From: a virus
Virus record (IMG/VR): IMGVR_UViG_3300047510_000196
Span: 1-24,148 of that record
Strand: one strand, 5' to 3'
DNA: 24,148 nucleotides
Shown here in pieces: positions 17,627 to 24,148 of this stretch (position 1 is the first letter of the stretch; the number at the start of each line of letters is the position of its first letter). A program made the position numbers and the translations under genes. The notes under the pieces are model-generated. The model saw only the letters and a list, made by a program, of their open reading frames with translations. It did no database searches and was not told the DNA's origin.

Positions 17627-19167
17627 TATTTGCCCTTTCTACGATCTAACTCACGTTGAATTGCGTCCATATCAAACGCTGGAGCTACATTGCTCGGCAT
17701 CGTTGGAGCAGCACGACCAGACTTAATCATCGCAGAGTCAAGCAAGCTCTTTAAACGATTCTGTTTATCTTTGATGGTTGCTGGCTTATCACCAAGCATC
17801 GGGAAATAAGACCTGCGGTAGTTTTCCAACTGTTCGCGGGTATATGCAGCACCAGTGCCTAACGTAAGAGCAGCGTCAAGAATCTCTAACTGAGCAGCCT
17901 CAACCTGCTGACGAGACTCAGGATTAGCTAGATTCTTTAAGTAATCAGAACCAGTTAAGAACTTGACAGCTTCAGCACTAAACTTAGGAGATGCAGCCGT
18001 AGGATTTGCTCCTACAACAGCTTGCAACTGATTTAGCGAATTAACAACACGATTTGTTAGGAATCCGGCAGTACGCTCAGATTCGGTCGGCATATTGATG
18101 CTCGTAGCACCTGCCTTACGCTCTGCAATACGCATCTCATACAACTTATTCTCAAGTTGCATGAGTTCAGCAGGATTCAATTCCTCAATCGGTCTGCCTT
18201 GGAACATACCAGCAGCCACACGACGATCTTGGTTTGTGTAATCAGTTTTCTTAGTAACAAACTCAAGCGCACGTTTGTTAAGGTCTTGCAAACCTTGTCT
18301 GAGTTCGTTACCAGTAATTCCGCCTGTTACAGCGAGTTGCTGTAGCTTATCAACCTCGCCCTTGAACTGCGGAGGAACAGTATCCTTAATAGTTCCGAAA
18401 TCAAAATCTAGTACAGATTGACGCGATATTTGTTTACTAATTGCATCAATTTGCTCTAGGTTTGATTTAATTCTGTCTTGAGCTAACTTTGTAGGGATAC
18501 GAGATAGACGCTCATTCTCTGACAATAAAGCCTGTGTTCTTGCTGCCAATGGATCAACTTTTTGTGGTTGTCCTTGCACTATCATTTCAGGAAACGCACC
18601 TTCTTTAGCCGCTATTCCTTCCATCGGGATAGGATAGGTCTCAGGCTGACCAGAAAATGCAGGTCTTTCAGCATCGCCACCTAACAATGGCTTTGGCTCT
18701 GGAGCTACTTCCATCGCAGGAACAGATGGAGCAACCGTAGGACTAATAGCCTCACGAATAGGAGCCATCTCAGCAAAGTATTTGATAGCCTCAGCAGGAT
18801 TAGCCCGAATGTACGCTTGCATCATCGGGTCGTTAGCTACTCTTGGGTCTTGGAGTAACTGATTGATCGCGTTAATCTGAGCTCTCGATTGTTGCAACTT
18901 TTGCACATCTGCCAACTGACCAATACCAGCCTGATACGTCTGACCTGCACCTGAGAAACCTTGAGCAGCAGCAGACAAGATATTCTGTAGCGCAGAGCGA
19001 CGATAACCACCGCCACCCATTCCTTGAGCCAATGCAGCACCAAAACCTAGCAATCCAGCTAGGTTAGAACGCTTTTCTAATGAAGCCTGTTCCTGTGGAC
19101 TCAACAACCCTTGATAGACGGTTGGAGTACCACCAAAGATATTAGGGACGTAATCTTCTAGTGCCAT
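17626..19167 (-). CDS. Probable internal virion/ejection protein (513 aa)
   Basis: Begins MALEDYVPNIFGGTPTVYQG LLSPQE..., has a short Gly-rich hydrophobic stretch (about 36-75, with NLAGLLGFGAALAQGMGGGG and AAAQGFSGAGQTYQAGIGQL) and then a long, mostly helical, Gln/Ala-rich body. No enzyme motif is visible. It lies between two other Gly/Ala-rich virion genes, the pattern of podovirus ejection clusters. AGGTGACTT before the ATG at 19167 is a fair ribosome binding site. The next gene starts in its stop (TAATG). Confidence 0.7.
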   Translation of the reverse strand: MALEDYVPNIFGGTPTVYQGLLSPQEQASLEKRSNLAGLLGFGAALAQGMGGGGYRRSALQNILSAAAQGFSGAGQTYQAGIGQLADVQKLQQSRAQINAINQLLQDPRVANDPMMQAYIRANPAEAIKYFAEMAPIREAISPTVAPSVPAMEVAPEPKPLLGGDAERPAFSGQPETYPIPMEGIAAKEGAFPEMIVQGQPQKVDPLAARTQALLSENERLSRIPTKLAQDRIKSNLEQIDAISKQISRQSVLDFDFGTIKDTVPPQFKGEVDKLQQLAVTGGITGNELRQGLQDLNKRALEFVTKKTDYTNQDRRVAAGMFQGRPIEELNPAELMQLENKLYEMRIAERKAGATSINMPTESERTAGFLTNRVVNSLNQLQAVVGANPTAASPKFSAEAVKFLTGSDYLKNLANPESRQQVEAAQLEILDAALTLGTGAAYTREQLENYRRSYFPMLGDKPATIKDKQNRLKSLLDSAMIKSGRAAPTMPSNVAPAFDMDAIQRELDRRKGK

Positions 19168-19174
19168 AAGTCAC

Positions 19175-19714
19175 CTATAACAGACTGATTTTAGGGATTG
19201 GCGAGGAATAAGGCATTGCCTGTTCTTCTGCTGGTCTGCCTCGTAGCAATCCGGGGGTTGGAACCTGCTTCTGTCTAAATTCTTCTTGTGCCGCTTCAGC
19301 AGCCAACTTTGTAGCAAACGGATTCTCGCGGCTAAATTCACCAAAAGACTTAGGGATTTGCTTCAATGTATCCATCAGACCTACGCTAGTAGCAGCAGGA
19401 GATAGACCAACACCACTCATAGCAGGTGGAGCTAAATTAGCAACGCCCGGAGCTAGTCCAGCAGACGCAGGAGCCAAACCCATACCAGAAAACGCCGTAG
19501 GAGCCGTTAACCCTGTAGCCGCACCCATCTTTAGACCTGTAGCAGCAGGAGCCAAGCCAGCACCAGCGTTAGCAGCAGCCGCAGCACCACCACTAGCAGC
19601 ACCAAATACGCCACCACCAACGCCACCAAGCAATGCCCCTAGTAGCGGATTACCACCCCTAGCGGCAGAGATTCCACCCCCTAGTGCAGCACCTAGAATC
19701 ATTGGCGCACCCAT
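19175..19714 (-). CDS. Very Gly/Ala-rich hydrophobic virion protein, probable ejection protein (179 aa)
   Basis: The first ~115 residues are glycine-zipper-like and hydrophobic (GAALGGGISAARGGNPLLGA, LLGGVGGGVFGAASGGAAAA, with repeated GLAPA/NLAPP units), followed by a more polar helical end with FGEFSRENPFATKLAAEAAQ. Gly-zippers of this kind can form membrane channels. A role in building the DNA-ejection conduit is plausible from composition and position, not from homology. The GLAPA-like unit recurs about every 9-25 residues. TAATG overlap with the gene upstream. Confidence 0.65.
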   Translation of the reverse strand: MGAPMILGAALGGGISAARGGNPLLGALLGGVGGGVFGAASGGAAAAANAGAGLAPAATGLKMGAATGLTAPTAFSGMGLAPASAGLAPGVANLAPPAMSGVGLSPAATSVGLMDTLKQIPKSFGEFSRENPFATKLAAEAAQEEFRQKQVPTPGLLRGRPAEEQAMPYSSPIPKISLL

Positions 19715-20712
19715 TATTTACCCCCTGAAGTAGCTGTCTTAGTCTCCAATGGCGCACCATAGAAGATGTTAGTGGTACGACGCAGACGATCTAACGGAAT
19801 ATCCTGAGCCTTCAGTCTACCCTCGATAGCTTGCTGTTCGTAAGACTCGCGACCTTGACCAACCTGTAAGAGTTTCTGAATATCCGAATAATCCTGAGCA
19901 GCCAACGCTGGAGCCAACTGAGCAGCCTGAGCCTGTCTCGCTAGGTCAGCAGAAGTGATGTCAGAAGCAGCACTCAAAGCACCTAGACGAGTTCTTAAAG
20001 CCGCTTGCTCACCAGCCGTTAGACCACCAGCACCAGCAAAGCGATTCGCTATCGCCTGTTGCTCCAGACCGCCTAAACGACCCATAGCCGCTTCTTGAGC
20101 CTGACGCTCTAGCTGGTAATTCTGTAGGAACGCTTGCTGATTTTGTTCTGCCAAGGCACGAGCTAAGACATCCTGACTTCTGGCGGTCTGTTGCGCCATT
20201 GCACCTGAGCCGTAACGACCAGCAGCAGCAGCCTTAGCCTGTAAGTCCTTCATGCTCTCGCCAAAAGCCTCACCAGCTAGACGATTAGCTTGAGATAACG
20301 CACCCTGTAGATACGGACTAGCACCGCTTAGATAAGCACCACCAGCAGTCGATTTCGTTAGACGAGCAGCCTCGGACTCCGGCTGACCTTCCATCATGGA
20401 TCGATAGAAACCAGCAGACGGATCGTAAGCACCCATCCCCATAGCCTCAATCTTTCCGGCATAGGGGCTCGTATAGCCCATTTGTTGAGCTAGTACATTT
20501 TGAGCCTGTCCTGTTAGCGGAGAACCTGCTAAAGCACGTTGTTCAGCAGCAGACATCGCCTGTAGAGTCGCAGCAGATGGACTAACCGCTAAAGTCTCTG
20601 GTACGTTAGGCATTGCTCCGTATAGTCGCTTGGCTTCTTCTAAGCCAAACTTCATAAACGGCTTAAATTCCGGGTCGATTTCCGTCTTTTGTTCGCTTCC
20701 ACCGCCACCCAT
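19714..20712 (-). CDS. Ala/Gln-rich helical virion protein, probable ejection protein (332 aa)
   Basis: MGGGGSEQKTEIDPEFKPFM then FGLEEAKRLYGAMPNVPETL; later AQQTARSQDVLARALAEQNQ and a long helical Ala/Gln-rich stretch (about 150-300) that is probably a coiled coil. No catalytic motif. I know this kind of protein (Gly-rich first residues, then P-E-F-K-P-F-x-x-x-x-L-x-x-A-K-x-L-Y/F) as a frequent phage virion protein next to tail-hub genes. It is the first of four consecutive ejection-type genes. It starts 1 nt after the preceding stop; GAGG in GAGGTGTGAT serves as ribosome binding site. Confidence 0.7.
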   Translation of the reverse strand: MGGGGSEQKTEIDPEFKPFMKFGLEEAKRLYGAMPNVPETLAVSPSAATLQAMSAAEQRALAGSPLTGQAQNVLAQQMGYTSPYAGKIEAMGMGAYDPSAGFYRSMMEGQPESEAARLTKSTAGGAYLSGASPYLQGALSQANRLAGEAFGESMKDLQAKAAAAGRYGSGAMAQQTARSQDVLARALAEQNQQAFLQNYQLERQAQEAAMGRLGGLEQQAIANRFAGAGGLTAGEQAALRTRLGALSAASDITSADLARQAQAAQLAPALAAQDYSDIQKLLQVGQGRESYEQQAIEGRLKAQDIPLDRLRRTTNIFYGAPLETKTATSGGK

Positions 20713-20713
20713 A

Positions 20714-21115
20714 TCACACCTCGCTAATCCATTCTCTAGGACGGAAGCCGTAAGCCTTAGCCCTACGATTCCACCCCGGTCTATGACTTGAGAAACTTAA
20801 ATATTTGATATTAGCTTCTCTTGCCATATCTTTGATAAATTGTAAACCTTTTTCCACCAACTGATAATCATTTTCTAACGTCCAAGCCGCCCAAACATGG
20901 AGTTTCCCGTTGATTGGCTGTAGTACAAAGTACCCTGCAAAATGACTATCTTTTAACGCTACATATAAAAACGATTTACTGTTCCAACAGTCTGCGTAAA
21001 CATCCTCTGGTATCCAGTTTTCAGGGCTGCGCTTCTTTATTTCCTCTAGTCCGGGCTTGACGCTCATCCACCATTGTCTGAGTTGGTCAGGCTCGATAAA
21101 TTTGAATTCAATCAT
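20714..21115 (-). CDS. T7 gp13-like internal virion protein with GNAT fold (133 aa)
   Basis: MIEFKFIEPDQLRQWWMSVK and, later, SFLYVALKDSHFAGYFVLQP, KLHVWAAWTLENDYQLVEKG and NIKYLSFSSHRPGWNRRAKA-YGF have the strand order of a GNAT acyltransferase and match the phage T7 gp13/N-acetyltransferase-like virion family. The acetyl-CoA-binding loop (R/Q-x-x-G-x-G/A) is not clear, so it may be a structural relative. T7 gp13 is needed for virion assembly and internal core formation. Its A+T content is visibly higher than that of flanking virion genes. ATGA overlap with the gene upstream. Confidence 0.75.
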   Translation of the reverse strand: MIEFKFIEPDQLRQWWMSVKPGLEEIKKRSPENWIPEDVYADCWNSKSFLYVALKDSHFAGYFVLQPINGKLHVWAAWTLENDYQLVEKGLQFIKDMAREANIKYLSFSSHRPGWNRRAKAYGFRPREWISEV

Positions 21116-21903
21116 CCGACGATAATGTACCCATAAGTTTTGTCTGCCGTACTGTTAGCCCAATGACTGACAGTTGCCTCACCTTGTTGCTGGCTTGAAA
21201 CGTAAAGATTCGTTGTAGCCGATGGCGCAACATAATTTAGCGTAACAATAGCACTAGGAATGGATGGACGTGTAGGACTAGTGCTAGTTCCATACTGCTC
21301 TAGAGATACACCTACGTCCGTAGTCCTCCACATAATCTCAGCATAGTCACCAGCGTTCATTTCTATAAAGAAATTCATTGCCGCAATCAAGTGACTCGGA
21401 TCACCTGTGCTTTTCCTTGCTGGCATATGGAATCGGCTATTCGAACCAGCTACATCCGACCCATTCTTACGGAACCAAATATCTACATCCTGACCGTCAT
21501 TCGTCGTGTTTTTGTACTGAAACGAAAACTGAATGTTGTAAATCCCATAATTCCTAACGTTAAGCCTAGAGCTATTGGAAAGGTAGATTCCATTGGAATA
21601 ATCTGTTGTATTAAAGGTAACTGCATAGGCTGTAGTCGTATTAGCCGCAGTCTGGTCTGTAGTGTCCTGAAACGCCCCATAGGGAGCCGAATCAGCCTCG
21701 GCAGCATTAGATACCGGAACAAAGAAAATAAGGCTGTCATAGCCTATACGCCCGTCGTACAGGGTCGTTGTAACCGCATTTCCTGTCGCTAGGGTCAGAA
21801 GCCCAGTGTTATTCGTCTTTCCGTCCATAACGCCACGAACAACCTCAGCAACATCACGTTCCGAGGCTCCAAATGGCGGTAATGTGCGAAATTGACGAGT
21901 CAT
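21112..21903 (-). CDS. Virion jelly-roll protein, head or tail fibre-like (263 aa)
   Basis: N-terminal MTRQFRTLPPFGASERDVAE VVRG is followed by LLTLATGNAVTTTLYDGRIG and YDSLIFFVPVSNAAEADSAP. Residues ~85-215 look like a C1q/TNF-type jelly roll: TAYAVTFNTTDYSNGIYLSN, NYGIYNIQFSFQYKNTTNDG, DIWFRKNGSDVAGSNSRFHM, AGDYAEIMWRTTDVGVSLEQ. The end (ATVSHWANSTADKTYGYIIV) is beta-rich. Such modules form trimeric fibres or decorations. The first half resembles proteins placed next to gp10-like hubs. Overlaps the next gene by ATGA. Confidence 0.75.
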   Translation of the reverse strand: MTRQFRTLPPFGASERDVAEVVRGVMDGKTNNTGLLTLATGNAVTTTLYDGRIGYDSLIFFVPVSNAAEADSAPYGAFQDTTDQTAANTTTAYAVTFNTTDYSNGIYLSNSSRLNVRNYGIYNIQFSFQYKNTTNDGQDVDIWFRKNGSDVAGSNSRFHMPARKSTGDPSHLIAAMNFFIEMNAGDYAEIMWRTTDVGVSLEQYGTSTSPTRPSIPSAIVTLNYVAPSATTNLYVSSQQQGEATVSHWANSTADKTYGYIIVG

Positions 21904-23561
21904 CGATCACCAGCTTTCGTTACATCGACATCAACAGCCACCACAGTACGCCAGTTACTACCTGTAGGACGTACCTTTACCCTGTGATAGTTACCGCTAG
22001 ACCGTACAGACACCCGATTTATTGAGTCTGGAGAGGCATAAGACGTAAAAGTAACGTTATCTTGGAGCAATACTCGGCTAGATACCGCTACATCACCGCT
22101 GCCATTGTCCACAATCGGCTTAACGAGAGTCATTAAGCTCCTGCCAATGTCTATATCGTTCGTCGTAACAGAGGCTTCAGCAAAATCGCCCGTAAATCCG
22201 TACACTTTTTGACCGTAAACCGCTGCCAAAAACCAAGTGCCACCTGCATAAGCACGATCATCCAGCGTAATCGACGCAGCATCAATCGAAGGCAACGATA
22301 AAGTACAGTTACTCGTCGAAATAGACCCTGAAGCTACCGTCGTAAACGTGAAACTGTTGTCATCGACCTTAGTAATTTGATAAAACCCGTCAGCAGCACC
22401 ACCAGACGTTGCGTCAAAGTAAACATAGGCATTGGTATTTAGCCCATGATTGTTTGCCGTTACGGTAACAGTCGTAGTTGTACGAGTGTAAGTACCTGCT
22501 AGCGTATTCGTTCCCGGCGTAATTGAGAGTTTATCCAATGCCTCTAGGGAAGCCGAGGAAGTCACCACATAAGAGATCGACTGCACGTTAATCGTTGAAT
22601 ACGACCAGCGGTTTAGCTTCTGGCTGTAAATAAGTAATTTGTTACCTGCGGCTGTTGGAACTACCCAAATAATGAGCGAACGTACAGGGTCAACCGTTGC
22701 ACTCATCTCTGTTGTTACTTTGCTAATAGATACGTTCTCAAAGAACCAACGATCAACCTTTTCAGCACCAATCGGGGTAACTGTCTGACCGTTACAGGCA
22801 TAGAAACCATCGTCCGCTAGGAAGTAGGTAATCCCTGATAACTGAGCAATCGAGCCGTTAGCGATACATCCCAAAGACCGAGAGATAGCGTCAAACTGGA
22901 AAAAGAACGGACTACCAGCATACGTCATCCGGTAGATTGCCTTCTCCAAGAAGATCAGCCCGTATTCACCGCCAGCGATACCAGTAATGTCACCACCGTC
23001 AGGAAGCACCTGAGCATCAGCCTGAACCGATGATGAGGCAGTCCAAACAGTCTCGTTATTGATGTCAGACCAGTAAACCTTAGATTCCTCACCAGCTACG
23101 TTAGCTGCAACGACGAAATCTCGGACAACTGTAACAAATTTAGCAATAGGCGCATCAGCGGATAAATCTGCGAATAACGTGCTAGACCCCAAGTCGTAAG
23201 CCTGTAACTTGGCGTTACCGTCAGCAGCAATCACTACCGAGCCAAACTGCGTTACATCCCATGCCGAAGCCGTATAACCACCAGATTTACTAACATCCGA
23301 GTATGAGTTATTTGACGTATCAAACTTGTACAACTTGGAAGCACTAGCCGCAAATAACGTATTCTGACCGCCATACTTACCACCAAAGCAGGTCAGCAAA
23401 GTCTCAGAAGCCTGAGTCTCATCATTAGGATACGGCTCAATGTTCGGGATAGGCGCATAACCGTTAGCAACTGGATAACAGTTCACCGCATCCGATACCG
23501 CCTGAACGATACTCGGCTGATCCGGTAGCCATTCACCAAAGTTTATTCTTGTCGTTGCCAT
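21900..23561 (-). CDS. P22 gp10-like tail hub/packaged-DNA stabilisation protein (553 aa)
   Basis: A beta-propeller-like, all-beta protein: INFGEWLPDQPSIVQAVSDA VNCYP (from 6), ADGNAKLQAYDLGSS, VVRDFVVAANVAGEESKVYW, SDINNETVWT, and GEYGLIFLEKAIYRMTYAGS. This is the signature of the P22 gp10-type DNA stabilisation proteins that form the tail hub under the portal. Residues about 349-424 (TNTLAGTYTRTTTTVTVTAN, NHGLNTNAYVYFDA, DGFYQITKVDDNSFTF) look like an inserted beta domain of the common N-H-G-L-x-x-x-x-x-V-x-F type. The start at 23561 overlaps the repeat protein by 19 nt. Good evidence for a short-tailed virion. Confidence 0.85.
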   Translation of the reverse strand: MATTRINFGEWLPDQPSIVQAVSDAVNCYPVANGYAPIPNIEPYPNDETQASETLLTCFGGKYGGQNTLFAASASKLYKFDTSNNSYSDVSKSGGYTASAWDVTQFGSVVIAADGNAKLQAYDLGSSTLFADLSADAPIAKFVTVVRDFVVAANVAGEESKVYWSDINNETVWTASSSVQADAQVLPDGGDITGIAGGEYGLIFLEKAIYRMTYAGSPFFFQFDAISRSLGCIANGSIAQLSGITYFLADDGFYACNGQTVTPIGAEKVDRWFFENVSISKVTTEMSATVDPVRSLIIWVVPTAAGNKLLIYSQKLNRWSYSTINVQSISYVVTSSASLEALDKLSITPGTNTLAGTYTRTTTTVTVTANNHGLNTNAYVYFDATSGGAADGFYQITKVDDNSFTFTTVASGSISTSNCTLSLPSIDAASITLDDRAYAGGTWFLAAVYGQKVYGFTGDFAEASVTTNDIDIGRSLMTLVKPIVDNGSGDVAVSSRVLLQDNVTFTSYASPDSINRVSVRSSGNYHRVKVRPTGSNWRTVVAVDVDVTKAGDR

Positions 23562-24079
23562 GTATCACTCACCGGAGAAACTTTCGTCCATTCTTCACCG
23601 TAAATCATGCCCTCGGCAGTCACCACAGCCCTAGCAGTCATTGACCCTGTTGCCGTTGATCTTCTTACGCCACCTACGCAACGAACATCAGCCTCAGCAG
23701 TAACCGCAGCCGATGCCAAAACAGCATTATTCGCTATCGCTGTAAATGTACCTACGCCAACAATCTGAGCAGACGCAAACTTAGCCGTTCCACCTGCCGC
23801 TGTGACCGTCGCAGTGCCTACAATAGCCGCTACAGCAGACCTAGAGTAGCCTCCTAACGCAGTGACTACGGCTCTACCAGTAACCGAGGCTGAAGCCGAT
23901 GTAACGCCCTCAGAAGCCGTTACAACAGCCCGACCAAGGATTGCACCAGAGGCACTAACCGTCTTAGTTCCAGCCGCAGTAACTAACGCTCGACCGTTAA
24001 TCGCCCCTGACGCTGTAACCAGCGTAGTAATGCTATCTTCAGATATTGCAGCAGCAGATAACGGTAGGAATCCAAGCAT
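23543..24079 (-). CDS. Beta-repeat virion protein with seven ~20-aa repeats (178 aa)
   Basis: From about residue 20 to 155 the protein is a chain of ~20-residue units of form S-A-x-I-x-G-R-A-V-V-T-A-x-G, e.g. SGAINGRALVTAAG, SGAILGRAVVTASE, SVTGRAVVTALGG, AIVGTATVTAAGG, SMTARAVVTAEG. The C-terminal MIYGEEWTKVSPVSDTWQRQ has the W-x-x-V-x-P-x-x-x-x-W pattern common in tail-tip proteins. A repetitive beta structure (short fibre or decoration) is likely. It directly follows the preceding gene (TAAATG) with GAGG upstream. Its DNA shows the same repeats. Confidence 0.7.
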   Translation of the reverse strand: MLGFLPLSAAAISEDSITTLVTASGAINGRALVTAAGTKTVSASGAILGRAVVTASEGVTSASASVTGRAVVTALGGYSRSAVAAIVGTATVTAAGGTAKFASAQIVGVGTFTAIANNAVLASAAVTAEADVRCVGGVRRSTATGSMTARAVVTAEGMIYGEEWTKVSPVSDTWQRQE

Positions 24080-24148
24080 TTAAGCCTCTACTATCTCGAC
24101 CCAAGATGTCGTTGCCTCATCCCATGAGTACATCTTTCCATCGGTAGG
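24080..24148 (-). CDS. C-terminal fragment of an upstream virion gene, cut by window edge
   Basis: The last 22 codons of a leftward gene are visible, reading PTDGKMYSWDEATTSWVEIV and ending at TAA 24080-24082, which touches the next ATG. The D-G-K-M-Y-x-W-x-E-x-x-x-x-W-V pattern is common at the end of phage structural or assembly proteins. Nothing more can be said because the rest lies beyond the right edge. Confidence 0.75.
   Translation of the reverse strand, partial: PTDGKMYSWDEATTSWVEIVEA

Overview
This window is almost certainly part of a tailed bacteriophage genome (phage or prophage) with a short-tailed, podovirus-like virion. It has a P22 gp10-like tail-hub protein, a T7 gp13-like internal protein, several Gly/Ala-rich ejection-type proteins, and ERF/SSB recombination genes. 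The host should be Gram-negative, because the lysis cassette has an inner-membrane spanin (Rz) with a lipoprotein spanin (Rz1) nested inside it. Small families such as DUF6321, DUF6496, DUF3310 and DUF1376 suggest an aquatic proteobacterial host, but nothing here fixes the genus. I saw no rRNA, tRNA, CRISPR array, integrase, terminase or RNA polymerase gene.

Layout. (1) 7259 down to 1, minus strand: a leftward early/replication operon. In order of transcription it has two small overlapping ORFs, a DUF1376 initiator-like gene containing a candidate replication origin, a CHC2 zinc-finger primase-like gene, small genes, DUF3310, a DnaB-type helicase and a VRR-NUC nuclease. An internal control region (3331-3439) with three direct repeats follows, then a string of tiny genes, an inserted endonuclease gene, and a CatB-like acetyltransferase cut by the window edge. 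(2) 7260-7387: a divergent control region. (3) 7388-11940, plus strand: a rightward operon with an ERF annealing protein, an SSB-like protein, a Cys-rich exported peptide, a small HTH regulator, a MazG-like protein, tiny genes and three HNH-type endonuclease ORFs. (4) 14860 down to 11933, minus strand: a lysis cassette. (5) 24148 down to 14853, minus strand: virion genes, from a beta-repeat protein and tail hub through ejection-type proteins to an S74 tail fibre.

How the genes work together (inference from families and order). The leftward genes would open the origin, load a helicase and replicate the genome. The rightward genes supply annealing recombination, ssDNA binding and regulation. 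The right-hand leftward block builds the tail and ejection machinery and then lyses the cell with holin, GH19 endolysin and spanins. Packing is extreme: many neighbours share a 4-nt ATGA overlap, and many ribosome binding sites read AGGGGA.

The points most worth a second look are: a 230-aa ORF that seems to start with ATT directly after the holin stop codon and in the same frame; an 11-bp phased GTT array beside TTGGTTA heptamers inside the initiator gene; an endonuclease gene that appears to have split the DUF6321 gene; four mobile-type endonuclease ORFs in about 12 kb; a fully nested Rz1; a Cys-rich exported micropeptide; and a three-copy 16-bp repeat overlapping a leftward promoter.
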